Source: Favolaschia claudopus (Eukaryota; Basidiomycota; Agaricomycetes; Agaricales; Mycenaceae). Taken from it: 64,000 nucleotides of DNA. The stretch covers positions 827,182 to 891,181 of the forward strand of contig JAWWNJ010000107.1 in assembly GCA_037176885.1 (NCBI GenBank), in the 5' to 3' direction. Shown piece after piece: positions 18,200 through 29,334 of the stretch. How positions within the stretch are numbered: position 1 is the stretch's first letter; every line of letters starts with the position of its first letter. Below the pieces are notes generated by a model, which had not been told where the DNA came from, did no database searches, and saw only the letters and a program-made list of their open reading frames with translations. The translations under genes were made by a program, and so were the position numbers.

Positions 18200-19370
18200 A
18201 ACACTTGACAATGAACAACCCAGATTGTTGCGGAGTTGGAAACTGAGAGGCCTCGCAGCGGTCGTCGATTGCAAGAGGTGGAGGGGAGCAAAGGAACACG
18301 AAGCTAAAAAGATGCGATCAAGAGCAAGTGCATCGGGGTCAACCTGCACAGTGTGCGGCGAGATTGGATATTTACCAACTCCTTTGTCAGGAGTGAGACT
18401 TTCTTTTCTCACCTTTGTGAAAACAAAGGTGGAAACCGTGCTTCCATTGTGCAGATCAAATGACACTTGTCCGCATTAGGACTGCCAAAGTCGAGAAAAG
18501 GAAGCTAAGGAGACGCTCATACGCCTAACCGCACTGCAACCAAGGGCCGGTACCGCGATACAGATTGCACCTTAAAGTTAAAACAGAGTGCTTCTCTCGA
18601 CGGCCTGATAGCTGAGGAGGTCAGCAGTAGCAGACCTGCACGCAGCTTGCACGTACTTCACACTCACCAAGAAGCGGCCTTGAGTTTCGACGCGTCGTGA
18701 CAACGAGCTTGGTGTTCGGCCGCTTCAAGGAACCGGTCTCTACTTTCACGACCCTAGAACGGAGGAGTGGGTCGACAAGATTCGGCGAGGTAGGCATCCA
18801 CAGAACATCGAGCGCATCAGTGTATTTTAGGTTCTGTCCGTTACAAATCCGGACGTCTTCTGTTCAAGAGTTTCCACTTTCTGCATCTGCCCTCGTTATT
18901 TCTCATACGGAGACTGTGGGTCCGCTAGCGCGTGAAGACCATTGACAACGGACAGCATTGAATTAGCGGTTAAGAGAGCAAAATGCGAGGAGGCACCGGG
19001 TCAAAAACCCGCAACGCGCCCCCGTGATGATATGCAACGCGCCCCCGTGACAGTCAAAGTCCTCGAGCAAGTTCGCTGTACTGCCTTCTAAGGCCCGGTT
19101 GGAAGCCGAGCTTGCAAGTTGTGGAGAATCACATATGCGCCGTATGTGAGGAACACATGCCTTGTACGGGCTGTCGAAATATTGGTCGAGGATCTTGGAC
19201 CGAAACTGCGACTTCGTGGCTTCCAATTGGTCCTGAAGGCCAAGCATAGAAAACAAAAAAAAAATCAGTGAATTTGAAGCGTCGTAAGGGAACTACTAGG
19301 GCAAATGTATACAGGTCGGGCCAGCAGTGAAAGTCAGGCGAACCACCAAGTACATGTCCAAGTGCATGAA
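18200..19370. other. Gene-poor stretch with a 17-bp direct repeat
   Basis: Only short open frames are present. A 17-bp sequence GCAACGCGCCCCCGTGA occurs twice, at 19011-19027 and 19034-19050. A minus-strand frame just upstream of the MYND gene (18466-18194) could be a leader exon but has no recognisable content. Confidence 0.4.
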
Positions 19371-19375
19371 GCGGT

Positions 19376-21181
19376 TCATTTGGAGTCGTTGCACACAACG
19401 GCATACAGGGTATCGTCGTGCTTGAAGCCTAACGTCGCGACCAACTTAGCTTTTTCCATCTCCAAGTCCAACAGAATGACCAGAGTCAGGCAGTTCGTTG
19501 GCATTTGACCGAAATGTATGCGCTCTGGTACCCAGACCTTCAATACCGGAACCTTAAAGCCTATTCGGGAGAGAAGGCGCTCCTCTGAGTAGACTCTGGC
19601 CACTTCGCTCTCTGTAAGTGGAACGCGCAAACCGGAAACGACGACACAAGTGCCGTTCGTAAACGGCTCGAAGCAGAGGCAGTGGGGTTTTGGACACTCG
19701 CGAGGATGACAGAGGTCCTCTAGGTCCAAGCGCCTGTTCTGCGCATAAACGTTTTCTTGCATGGGTTTCGATAGAAGGATTTTGATCGCAGAGAGCTTGT
19801 GTACGGAGTTCACTCGGTACTGGTAAATCAGCTTCCTGGCAAGGAAACGGAATATTCGGGTGCGGGATTCTACGTCCGAGGCCGTGAGGTGTTCCAAATA
19901 CGGACAGCTCTCGAGGATGTCCAAAAGGCCTTGATTCGATACAGGGTTGGTGGGCAACATCAAGGTGGTGAAGCGGGCAGCCGAGCCCACTAACTTAACG
20001 AACAACTCGACAGTCATTGGCTCTGAGCTGTCTAGTATCTCCAGTCTGGAGAGGCGTGGGGCGAAAACGGGAGGAAGGAAAGCCAAGGTCCACAACGTCA
20101 GTCTGTCGAGAGACGGTATCGTTATGACGGCGTTGGAAGGTCGAAGGGGATGCCTTTTGTCCCATTTGAGTTGCTTGAGGTTCGTGCAGGATGCGAAGAA
20201 CGCAGACCAGTTCATGTCTCGGTGGTCGCGATCTGTTATGACGTGGAGATACTGTAGGGACCAAGAAGGGGCGAACATGATGTCGACGAGAACTGCGCAT
20301 CTGACGGTGTGGAAAGTGTTGGACACCAAGGGTAGGCGCTCGTGTTTTTTCGAGCAGGAAACACTCCATTTTTTAGCGACGTCGATGATCTTCAACTTCG
20401 TGGCGTGTGCCAGAACGTTCGGGCCTAGTAGGTCCTCCACACAGCGCTCCGCCGAGGTGCACGAACCGGCTCCCCTAAAGAAGAGCGACGTCCAACGTCT
20501 TACTGTAGGAAGCAGTAGCATGTTCCAAATTCTCGTCGATTCGTCTCGTCCATTTGGAACAACGACGAGGTCGAAGGCTATATGGAGCGGGCACGGCGCA
20601 GAGTTCGAAATGTGTTGGCAAACATTGGCATAGAGCTCGGAAGCGTCCAAAGGAGAGGGCCGTGTGTGGTTCACAGTCTCAAGCATGATGAAAGACCAGA
20701 ATACAGGCAGGTGGTCCACAACCTGTCTGAATTTGATGCAGACGTCTTGCAAGCGTTCACGCAAAAGCTCGTTCTGGTAGATATCTTCCTCAGATGTGAC
20801 GGGGCGCAAGGTGAGGATAAATATCCTAGCGATCGTCTCGTTGGGCACTTCAGCGAGGTTGTCAACGCTGAACTCTGCATGTTGTGTGCGGGGCAACTCA
20901 CAGACCGTAAATTTCGACTTCACGGTCAATGTAGTCTTCTTGAGCATCCTCTTCGAGTCGGTCGTTGGGATACTCGTTGTTCGGTCGGTCGCTTCAAGGA
21001 AGTTAACAATAGTCAACTCCGTGCATCGACTTTCTAACCACTCACAGGTTGTAAATGTCGCTTTTCGGAGCGAGGCGAACCTGGCTGAATTTGGCTTGGT
21101 GGTCGACATACCCGTCATTTTTGGCGAGATTCGGTCCCAGCGGCGCAAGGCGGTCAATGTTATAAGACGTCGTCGCAGCAA
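19376..21181 (-). CDS. F-box/leucine-rich protein, family 1, intact copy
   Basis: The 601-residue frame is uninterrupted. An F-box-like segment lies at about residues 105 to 170 (VDNLAEVPNETIARIF, then RLQDVCIKFRQVVDHLPVFWSFI). About 350 residues of leucine-rich, beta-alpha-like repeats follow (NWSAFFASCTNLKQLKWD, RLTLWTLAFLPPVFAPRLSRLEILD). The C-terminus has a compact domain (VLKVWVPERI to LVILLDLEMEKAKLVATLGF). F-box proteins normally tether substrates to SCF ubiquitin ligases; no substrate can be inferred. The first 100 residues do not look like the paralogues, so the true start may be a later ATG or an unseen exon. Four other loci in the window, at 27.5, 41.5, 43.7 and 47.7 kb, share this layout. 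Confidence 0.75.
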   Translation of the reverse strand: MLRRRLITLTALRRWDRISPKMTGMSTTKPNSARFASLRKATFTTCEWLESRCTELTIVNFLEATDRTTSIPTTDSKRMLKKTTLTVKSKFTVCELPRTQHAEFSVDNLAEVPNETIARIFILTLRPVTSEEDIYQNELLRERLQDVCIKFRQVVDHLPVFWSFIMLETVNHTRPSPLDASELYANVCQHISNSAPCPLHIAFDLVVVPNGRDESTRIWNMLLLPTVRRWTSLFFRGAGSCTSAERCVEDLLGPNVLAHATKLKIIDVAKKWSVSCSKKHERLPLVSNTFHTVRCAVLVDIMFAPSWSLQYLHVITDRDHRDMNWSAFFASCTNLKQLKWDKRHPLRPSNAVITIPSLDRLTLWTLAFLPPVFAPRLSRLEILDSSEPMTVELFVKLVGSAARFTTLMLPTNPVSNQGLLDILESCPYLEHLTASDVESRTRIFRFLARKLIYQYRVNSVHKLSAIKILLSKPMQENVYAQNRRLDLEDLCHPRECPKPHCLCFEPFTNGTCVVVSGLRVPLTESEVARVYSEERLLSRIGFKVPVLKVWVPERIHFGQMPTNCLTLVILLDLEMEKAKLVATLGFKHDDTLYAVVCNDSK

Positions 21182-21189
21182 CTGCGCAG

Positions 21190-21840
21190 CGAGAAGGCCA
21201 GGGAAGGTGGAATGTCGCCAGATGACTGTGGGGATGCAGGGAAGCCCGACAATGCACTTTTTTCCGACGGGGTTTGTGAGGACACATTGAAATTAGAGAA
21301 GTTGATGTCACAGGAAGGCTGGTAATAGAGAAACTCGGATGGTCCTTGTGTTTCTGAGCGTTAGCGATCGAAACCTTATCTCTCCTAAAACATCAGGTCA
21401 CGTAGTTCGCAGGACATTTTGCAGCATTGAGATAGAAGGTTCACAGTCAATTACCGGCGATGACGCATCAAGCCCGTGCCAGATTGAAACCGTCCTTCTT
21501 GGTCGAGGCAGAAAGGCAGAACATTGCAGTCTTGCATGCTGTGCCGAGCACGTGCGGTGACACGATTGACATGCCGAAAGACTGCCGAGGCCCTTCCTAC
21601 TGGAGCGGCATGTCCCGGACCAACGAATGGTCTCGGCAGTCCACGGTCAGTGGAAAACCCATTTTCTTGGGCGTAATAGTTCACGGCGGGGCTTTTTCGT
21701 CAGGAATTAATGAACTTTGAGTTTGGAAGCGAGTCTCAGCCTGTCTTTTACTTCTTGGCGTGTGGATATGTGTATGCCGCTTTCTGAAGTCGATTTTCCT
21801 TCCTACGTTGTGGTGTCGACCGAATTTTTACAGAGCCTGT
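21190..21840. other. Intergenic, nothing recognised
   Basis: There are only short frames without family features between two minus-strand F-box genes. Confidence 0.4.
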
Positions 21841-21842
21841 CG

Positions 21843-23046
21843 TTAATTCGAGGTCTGTTTATGTACTACATGTCCTTGTTGAACGACCTTGAAACTCGGC
21901 CCGAATTTCCCTCTAGCGATATACTGCATGTCCTCTGTGTTGATCACACCTCCGCATCGCACAACCTCCAAGCATTTCAGCTCGCCGTCCTGGCTCACAA
22001 AGTCTCTCAATGCTGCTACGCCCATTGACCCGCACCGTGCCATGTCGAGGTGGACGACGTCGCACATCGCTAGCAAGGCTGCAAGCGACCCTTTGCGTGT
22101 GTCGTCATTCCGCTGGCTGATGCTGATGTCCCGGCTGTGAGCGAACATCGACGGATTGTTGGAAATAGCTTGTCGGAGGTCGCTGCTACCGTGCGCTTGG
22201 ACTGTCAGCCTCTCCAGTGGACCCACGTCGACTCCTTGGAGGAGCCCTGCCTGCCGCGGATTCTCGTAGCAGAAATGCAGGGTGTGTAGCGTGTCTGCCA
22301 TTTTCACCGAGCGGCTGGGGTGGGGTATCGTGGTTTCGACCTTGTCGAGCCTCAGGCAACGAATTTCGACCGATGCTCGCATTATGTTGTCGAATGCCTT
22401 CCAGTCGCCGTTGTGGCTTTCTTGCAGGGTGAGCTCGTGAAGGGAAGCGAAGACGGAGAGGGGGAACTGCCGCGGTGAAGCGACGCGGAGGTGAAAGTGG
22501 CTTATTCGATGGATGGTGTTGCGGCAAAGCGAACGCCCTCCGCAGCGAGCCGTCGTTCCAGGACGGCCTTAGCGCCAGTTTTCGTAGGCGCGGCCAGCTG
22601 TATTGCGCCATCAGGTCTGTTACCATCTTTATCTCTTGTTCTGTCTCGTTCTTCACTGTGATGCTCTCTATGCGATTAGCAAAAGGCATCAACACCTCGT
22701 CTATCATCTTCAGAAAGCGCTCCAGTGGTGCGCTTTTCACGCTTTTCATCGACTTGTTTTTAAGCGTCGCGTTCCAAGGGCCGAGATCAATGGTTATGGT
22801 CATGTCTCGCTGGTCCCCGCAGTGTTCCAGACAGTAGCACAGAAGGTGGTGGTTTGTGAATCGCTGAACAGTGATGGCGGTCCAGAGCTCGGTGTATCCT
22901 GATGCCACTTCCCTCCAGTATCTGCAAACGGAGGAAAGTGTCAGCCGTTGGTCCACAATTTCAACCCAGTTCTCGTTCGGGTCACGGTGGTCGACGACTT
23001 CGAGTAAGATGGCTTGGAAAACTTCAGTGGGCAGCGACGCGTCCAT
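21843..23046 (-). pseudogene. F-box/leucine-rich gene broken by one frameshift
   Basis: The N-terminal half starts at ATG 23046 with a clear F-box (LPTEVFQAILLEVV to LSSVCRYWREVASGYTELWTAI), then leucine-rich sequence. Near 22515-22530 the frame changes. The family-like pattern (SHFHLRVASPRQFPLSVFA) resumes in another frame and runs to a stop at 21843 with LRR-like ends (VVHLDMARCGSMGVAALRDF). Only one frameshift is needed, so this may be an assembly error or a recent pseudogene. It is not closely similar to the family 1 genes. Confidence 0.65.
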
Positions 23047-23099
23047 GGCGAGAGGGGTGTTTAGTGCTTTGCGGTTCGTCTCAGAAACACCCAATCCAT

Positions 23100-23950
23100 T
23101 CGCTGTGCTTCTATTTCCGACGCAATAATGTTCTCCTTTTCGAGATCAGTATAAAGTTTTCGGCCGCGGTCTAACTCCCTGGCTATTCTCCGCAACGAGA
23201 CGACCGCGGGATTCGCGCTACCATTTGGAGCACTGTCCCTGAACAGCCGGTGCCCGCAAAGATGCATCGAGTTTTCTTTCAGATTGTATTCCTTCGAATG
23301 TTGACACAACTGCGGCCGGGTCCCAGAAACCTTACCATTTCTTGGCAGGGCTGCGCCAGTGTAATGCGAGATGGAGAAGGCAGCTGCCTGCTATTCAGAG
23401 AAAGGAGGAAGCGGATATGCTTCGAACATCCAACGCAGAGAAGGACTCGAAGGAAGTGCAACTGTTTCGATCCTCTGGCAGCGTGTGATAGAAGACACCA
23501 ATTAAGGTTCCGCGTGGCAGGTCGTTGCCGAAGTGGCATCAACTTCTGCTGATTGGCTTGCTCTCTCTGCCCATCTACATATGTTCATAGTTTCGCTTGA
23601 GATCTGGAGGAGTCGTTATTGCCGCTTGTAGACCTCGGAATTGAGTTTAGAATGGCTCTTGCCTTCCTTCTTTCGGATTGATCGTGGTAATCGAAATCGG
23701 CGCATTTTTGTCTTTCGCGACCATCTACTATTCACAATGGCTTATGGCTGGGCGCACGGAGATGGGGACATCTGGGCAGAGCAGTACGTCGCTTTCTTCC
23801 TGTTGCAGGAACCGCGAGTGCTCACAGGCTTTGAAGAAATTTTGGCATGACAAAAGAGGATGCGGACGCGCTTTGGAAAGACGTATAGTAAGTGCGCGAT
23901 TGTTGAGGAGCCATTTAGACAAGCTAACAGCCTTCCAATGCAAGTGGCGG
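23100..23950. other. Divergent intergenic region between two F-box genes
   Basis: This separates the minus-strand F-box gene from the plus-strand one and probably holds both promoters. No clear TATA box or gene is visible. Confidence 0.35.
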
Positions 23951-23951
23951 C

Positions 23952-25835
23952 ATGGGCTCTCCGATCTTCAAGGAGGATCCCGAGAAGGCTTCCAGTTCAG
24001 AGTCCGCGACCCTCGAGACGAGCGCAAGCATGAAACCCCAGAAGCCTGTACAAGATCTGCCCCGTCCGGTCCTTCGACTGGGGCTGCTGTCCTTTGACGG
24101 ACCTTCTTTCTCGGAGCCTTGCGCTGCGTGGCAGCCTCCGTCGAGACGCTCCCAAGGTTCTCGCGAATGTTTAGAGGAGGCGGCCGTTCTCGCGTGGATG
24201 CCTGAGGGCGAGAGGAAGTTGAACGAGCACCGAAGCGAAGTTCTGAGACTGAAGATGGCACTCCAGCGAGCCACGCTGCGCGCGGCATGGGCTGAGCACA
24301 TAGTGAAGGGAACAGCGTCGGCTTTGCATACGCTGAATCAGGTCCCGAACGAGATTTGGCTGCAGATATTCGAGCACGCGTCAGGGCCTGGTTGGCCGAA
24401 AACCCATTTGCGTGATCTAGCTGGAGTTTGTCAGAAATGGAGGACAGTGCTGACGAACGGGGTGGGGGGTTCCTTATGGAACCCTTTGGATTTGCGCGGT
24501 TATCCTCCCTGTGACCCAGACGACCGGAAAATGCGCTTGAAGTACATCGCGTCCTCTCATCGCATCGATCTCCTCTTGTCGGACTCCACTGCAGTTGACG
24601 AAGTCACCTTGCCGTGTATTCTGGCAGAACCTCGTCTCTCTCGCGTCGCAGTCGAACACCTCTACTCTCCCGGCGGGCATGCGCGAAGCCTTTTGTCTGC
24701 AGGATCCCTACCTTCTATCGACGTGCTGCACGTTCAAGGCCCAGCATGGTATGACTCGGACTTTCCCTGCATGGGGGCAGTGCCCCGCTGGGCTGCGCTG
24801 CTGCAAGATAGTCAGCGAAAGCCAGGTATCTGCATCTCAAAGGATGTTCGGTCTTTGACCCTAATCCACACGGTCGACCCCGAGAGTGACTTCGTCGTAC
24901 CGTGGGGGGCGATCAGACATTACGCGGAAGCCGATACTGCTCGCGCGGACGGCACGCTCCCGGCGTCGCATTTGAGGCGCCTCACCTCCTTGACCAAACT
25001 GTCTCTTCGAGGTGTATTTTTGCCGGGACTTGACGCGAAAAACGGCGTATTAGAAATTCCGACGTTGACGGAACTTTTCTACGTTGTTCCTTGGCAGTGG
25101 CGTTCCGAGTCGGATACATTCAGCGGCGTCAGCTTTCCTCAGTTAGCGAGTTTGGAGCTTCTAGGTGCAACACGAGCTGGTCGTAGAACAGAAGAGGCCA
25201 GCGACAGATTTCACCGTGATCTAACAACTTTCCTGGCTCGCTGTCCGAATCTCACTCACCTCTCGCTCGGCCTTCAAGTCCCTTACCGGTCCAACGTCCT
25301 GCTGTCCCATCTACGCGCATGCCCTCAGCTTCAAGATCTAGAGGTCAAGATCTGCCATCCAGAACTCGTCGACGCAGTTCTTTTCCTCGAGTTACGGGAC
25401 CTGCTTGTCGTTCCCAGACTGCAGCATCTCGCGTTAGCGGAGGGCGGATATCCGGAGGTCGGCGTGAAACCCGTCGAGGACGAAGGCGACGAAGCCCTGA
25501 CGCATGCGATCCTCGGTATGATGGAGGCGCGGTTCGGGGTGGCGAAGAATTTTGAAACCCTGGATTTCCGCATGGCAGTGGACCCGAAAGAAGAGTGGCA
25601 GGGAGGCATTCGGGAGCGGGACTGGACGAACCTGAGCGCTCAGTGGGGGACTGGCTTTGTGATTCCGGACAGAACGGTCTGGCTGCTACCCATGCATTCG
25701 CGAAAGGCGGTCCTTCGTTACGCAGAGGAGCACAAGTCGTTGGAAGGAATTTTCGTTAACTCGCCAAGGTGCGAGGAAGAAGAACAACGCACAGAAGTAT
25801 CTGAAGACGAAGAAGAACGCGGTAGCGTCATGTGA
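23952..25835 (+). CDS. F-box/leucine-rich protein with N-terminal coiled coil, family 2
   Basis: The 627-residue single exon is intact. Residues 1 to 80 are disordered. A helical, coiled-coil-like segment follows (EGERKLNEHRSEVLRLKMALQ, about 88 to 120). An F-box lies at about 125 to 175 (LNQVPNEIWLQIFEHA, HLRDLAGVCQKWR, LWNPLDLRG). Leucine-rich repeats continue from 180 to 560, including LTKLSLRGVFLPG and NLTHLSLGL, and the tail is strongly acidic. The role would be substrate recognition in an SCF ligase. The locus at 39.0 to 40.9 kb on the minus strand is a decayed relative: it shares SLWNPLDIR, DRFHHDL and LPNLKFLRVAEGRYP with this protein. Confidence 0.8.
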   Translation: MGSPIFKEDPEKASSSESATLETSASMKPQKPVQDLPRPVLRLGLLSFDGPSFSEPCAAWQPPSRRSQGSRECLEEAAVLAWMPEGERKLNEHRSEVLRLKMALQRATLRAAWAEHIVKGTASALHTLNQVPNEIWLQIFEHASGPGWPKTHLRDLAGVCQKWRTVLTNGVGGSLWNPLDLRGYPPCDPDDRKMRLKYIASSHRIDLLLSDSTAVDEVTLPCILAEPRLSRVAVEHLYSPGGHARSLLSAGSLPSIDVLHVQGPAWYDSDFPCMGAVPRWAALLQDSQRKPGICISKDVRSLTLIHTVDPESDFVVPWGAIRHYAEADTARADGTLPASHLRRLTSLTKLSLRGVFLPGLDAKNGVLEIPTLTELFYVVPWQWRSESDTFSGVSFPQLASLELLGATRAGRRTEEASDRFHRDLTTFLARCPNLTHLSLGLQVPYRSNVLLSHLRACPQLQDLEVKICHPELVDAVLFLELRDLLVVPRLQHLALAEGGYPEVGVKPVEDEGDEALTHAILGMMEARFGVAKNFETLDFRMAVDPKEEWQGGIRERDWTNLSAQWGTGFVIPDRTVWLLPMHSRKAVLRYAEEHKSLEGIFVNSPRCEEEEQRTEVSEDEEERGSVM

Positions 25836-25839
25836 CAGT

Positions 25840-26420
25840 AAGCTGTTTGCCTGTCGACTGTGGAACCGTGATAAACACGACATAAGTACAGATCGGATCG
25901 CTGCATCAGGCTGCATCTCGCACCTTAACCAACAGGCCTGTTTATCGATTCGAAGCGTCGTAAGGCCAGTTCTTGTTCGCCCAAGGGGATGTAAACGTCA
26001 ATGTCTCGTCCATTGTCGTCGTCGAGGGTTCTCCACTGCGTGCAGAACCACTCGTTCACCGACTGGACGGAGAACAGGAGCGGTTGTAGTCTTTGCGCCT
26101 GAATTCCGTTACGCATATCGCTCGCAGCACTTTCTATGTATTTCAGATGAGTAATATATATCCTCTTCCCGATTGGTGTTAGGTCTGCCCTTCCCCGCCA
26201 GGAGATAAACGATCGGTCCTGGGCATCGAAGGCCTGAGGCTGCCTCGGTCCTTATGCTTAGTCTCTGTCCTCCGCTTTCCTTATTGCTTGTTTCTCGCCA
26301 GGCCTTGGCTTCCGTACAGCGTTCGGGCAGGGGCTAGAAACCGTAGCTAGCCGTTTGTGGGGCAATTGCGAGGCACGTCGCCCGTAGTAAGCTTGCATTG
26401 GTCGCGCCTGAATCGGGCTT
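25840..26420. other. Intergenic stretch before the tRNA-like unit
   Basis: No convincing gene is present. Short frames on both strands lack any recognisable motif. Confidence 0.35.
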
Positions 26421-26426
26421 ATCAAG

Positions 26427-26507
26427 GGTCTATGGGTGAGTGTATGGGTTCCCCGTCTTCCTGTAGGACTCCGGAGGACGTCGTCGGTTCGAATCCGACG
26501 GAGATCA
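26427..26507 (+). tRNA. tRNA-like Pol III gene, possibly intron-containing
   Basis: A perfect B box/T-arm (GTCGG TTCGAAT CCGAC, B box GGTTCGAATCC at 26486-26496) is followed by GGAGATC plus A. GGTCTAT at 26427-26433 pairs with it with one mismatch and two wobbles. A partial A box (TGGGTGAGTG to GGG) sits at the right distance if a short intron is present. A TTTTTTT run at 26527-26533 would terminate Pol III. A possible anticodon loop (CTGTAG at 26461) would read GTA, but the D arm pairs poorly. A tRNA pseudogene or tRNA-derived SINE head is possible. Confidence 0.4.
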
Positions 26508-26526
26508 TGTGGCCTCGAAAACACGC

Positions 26527-26533
26527 TTTTTTT
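26527..26533 (+). terminator. T-run, likely Pol III terminator
   Basis: Seven consecutive T residues lie 20 nt after the 3' end of the tRNA-like sequence, the usual spacing for a Pol III stop. Confidence 0.45.
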
Positions 26534-26539
26534 CACGGC

Positions 26540-27450
26540 TCTCCGCTCTCACCTTACAGCCCTCGCTCTTATCATCCGCTGCCTCAGGCGCTGAACTCTC
26601 CATTCTCTCAGCTACGTACCGACTTCTCCTCGCCAAATGCGCACCGATGCCACTGTCACCTCCACCACAAACCGGTTTGTGAAGCGTGTGGCGCTCCTCG
26701 ACTCGAGAGACGCAGATCGCATCTTACAGTGCAGGACTGCTTGGATCCGTCGATGTCCGCCGCGTCCTTAACAACCCGAAATTTCTCAAGCTCCTGCTTA
26801 CGTATACGTTCGTCGCTCAGGCCGGTCGTTTCAGCCGAGCTCTCCTCTCCCTCTCGTCTGTGATGGTCCTATAGTATATTCATTCAATCTGCTCCACCTT
26901 CTCCAAGCTTGACTACTTGTAATATACCTTCGCGGCACTCGTAGCCACAAACTGTCGTCCCTTCAATCCCAATATTTCCCTATAGGTCCCATCTCTTTCT
27001 TCTATTTACTTCCCTTGTCTCGGTTTACTCGTTACAACCCACCCTCATAGTTAACTTTAGCTGCCAACCTAGTTTACCCAGAGGTACTGCCCCATAGCCA
27101 TAATGGCGAGATACCACAAAATAGAATTTCAGTTTCAATTTCGGATCAGGGAGCGATAATTGATCGCATCAACAACCGATCCGAGATCAGTCAAGCGCTG
27201 ACTTCCAGCACTGCAACTTTGGTTGATTCCGAGAGGTCTTTCCACTGAAGGGACATCGAAACTCATTACGCCTGCAGAAAGCAGGCACACAACACTCCGC
27301 AACGTTCCACCTCTATCAATTCTCCACATCTGGGTACATAGTCCACGATTGGATCATTGTATTGTAAGTGCGAGTCAGATTACAGACTACATATCTACAG
27401 TCTTGTACGCAGAATTCACGGCAGGACTATTCGACTAAACATCGTAGAAA
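26540..27450. other. Intergenic, pyrimidine-rich, nothing recognised
   Basis: The stretch is pyrimidine-rich, with no family-like open frame on either strand. Confidence 0.35.
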
Positions 27451-27454
27451 GCTT

Positions 27455-28902
27455 TTATCGACTTGGCTGGTTGCATCGCACGGCATACAGCGTGCCCTGG
27501 TACTCGAATCCTTGCGTAGCGATATACTCAGCTTGCGAGATATCCGTCCCTGTCATTACCACCAGCATCATGTCGTTGTCGGGTGTATGGCCAAATACTA
27601 TCTCTTCTTCAATCCACACTTTGAGTACGGGTACGAAGAAACCTGTCTGAGTCCACATATACGCCTGGACCTGTTCCTTCGTTAAAGCGCGGGGGAAATT
27701 TTGGACGACGAGCGTGATGCCCGCGATGTGTGCCTTGAAATGATTATTGTCGCTGGATACGCACAAGTCGCGGAGGATAGCGTATCTGTTCCGCGCTTGT
27801 TGACTGCGAAGGTTCAAAGCGGGAGCTGCATCGAAAGCAAACTCTTTGAGCCTCTGGAGTCTGTTCATGATATATTGCGATAGCAGTCGGGTCGCCAAGG
27901 CCTTATACACCGCTGTCCGTGTCTGAAACACGGACGCCGTAAATACCTCGAGAGATTCAAGATGGTTGACGATCGGTATGAGAGATATGTTTGGCGTAGG
28001 ATTGGCGGACAGCAACAGATTTTTCAAGCTGGCCGGATGAAGTCCAACCAATGCAGTGATGACCTGTATATTGATAGGTATGGCTCTGTCGAGAACCTCC
28101 AGCGTGTTCAAGTTAGGGGCGTGAATTGGAGGAGGAAACCCCACGCTTCTCAGTGTCAACGTTCGAAGACACAAGAGTGTCTCAATTGCTGGAGCGTTAG
28201 GGTTAGTCGCACACCCCCATTTCAGGTGCAGCAGATTTGTGCACGTCGCAAAAAAAGTAGACCAATTGATATCAGAGTCAGTTGAGACGTCCAGAGACGC
28301 CAGGAGGTGCGAAGGCGTAAAGTCGACAACGGACAGAACAGCGCATTCCACCTTTTGCAACATGTTCGATACCAAGCGCATAGGTTGATGATGCATCCAG
28401 CATTCGGAAAAGTCTTCATCGGCTTTTTGTACATCAAGGCACTGCAAGTTGACAGCTCCATTCAAGGTGTCTCCGCGAACGATGGCCGCGGCGCATCTTT
28501 CGGTTGCCGAGCAAAAACTCGGCGCCCTCAGAAACAACGACTGCCACCTCCCGCTGTTTCGAAGCAACTCGTTCCACGAACGAACGTAAAGGTCTTCCCC
28601 GTTGGAGACTCGGAGGAGAGGAAGCTCGAAGGCGACGTGCAACAGTCGCAATCCTGATTGAGCAAGGTGCTTGGTGATCATCGAAAGCGAAGTCGATAAA
28701 TGAAAACTGCGCGACGACTTGGGTTTTTCAACGGCGATGAAAGTCCAGAATAAGGGGGTGTTCAGTACGACGTCTCTTATGAATTTGCAAGTTCGCTGCA
28801 AGCGAACTCTCAACAGATCGTTGTCGTAAACGTCTTGAGCGGAGGAAACTGGTGTCAAGGCTAGGCTAATTATTTCAACCACGAGTTCAGTTGGAACTTC
28901 AC
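27455..28902 (-). CDS. F-box/leucine-rich protein, family 1, intact copy
   Basis: The open frame from 28882 gives 475 residues, but it starts inside the F-box. In the genomic sequence just upstream, VPTELV continues the same frame to an AG near 28902. A short first exon upstream is therefore likely. The rest matches the 19.4-kb copy in layout: DNDLLRVRLQRTC, PLFWTFIAVE, NWSTFFATCTNLLHLKW, TLRSVGFPPPIHAPNLNTLEVLDR, and the C-terminal VPVLKVWIEEEIVFG to AEYIATQGFEYQGTLYAV. The role is probably that of an SCF substrate adaptor. No frameshift is seen. Confidence 0.75.
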
Positions 28903-28904
28903 GC

Positions 28905-29330
28905 AGAACAAATCAGGAAAGGTCATCAAGGTGCAAAGGCGAGTAGCCAGTCAACTTACGACGGTCCATCTTACGGTCCACGCCAGAGCTGCAGGCACTG
29001 TTACGAATGCAGTCGAAAGAGAAGAAAACAGAAAAGCAACATTCAGGAAACAACTATCAACATCGTGACATAGCCACATCGTTTCTCACACTTTCGAGCT
29101 CGTAAATAACGCGATTGCGACCCTTCGTCAAACGGTAAGAAGTGGGAATGTTACCAACGTCGATCCCATTACGTTGCAAAACATTCAGGGCACGGATTAC
29201 AAGTTATCGGTAGCTATATATGCTGAGGTTTCAGGTTGTCAAGTGTTCACATACAACTGGTAAAAGAAACAAATCATTGAACATCGCATAAGAAGAACGC
29301 ACTTGGCGCTATCGCCTTGCACCGCCGCCC
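28905..29330. other. Upstream region of the family 1 gene
   Basis: This probably holds the first exon and promoter of the minus-strand gene ending at 27455. No start exon could be fixed. Confidence 0.3.
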
Positions 29331-29334
29331 ACTG

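Noticed and set aside
19947..20633. 228-residue plus-strand frame inside the family 1 F-box gene
   Set aside because: It is a shadow of the intact 601-residue minus-strand gene, which has paralogues with the same motifs.
26357..26863. 168-residue plus-strand frame over the tRNA-like unit
   Set aside because: It spans the B box and the T7 run and has no domain-like pattern; chance open frame.
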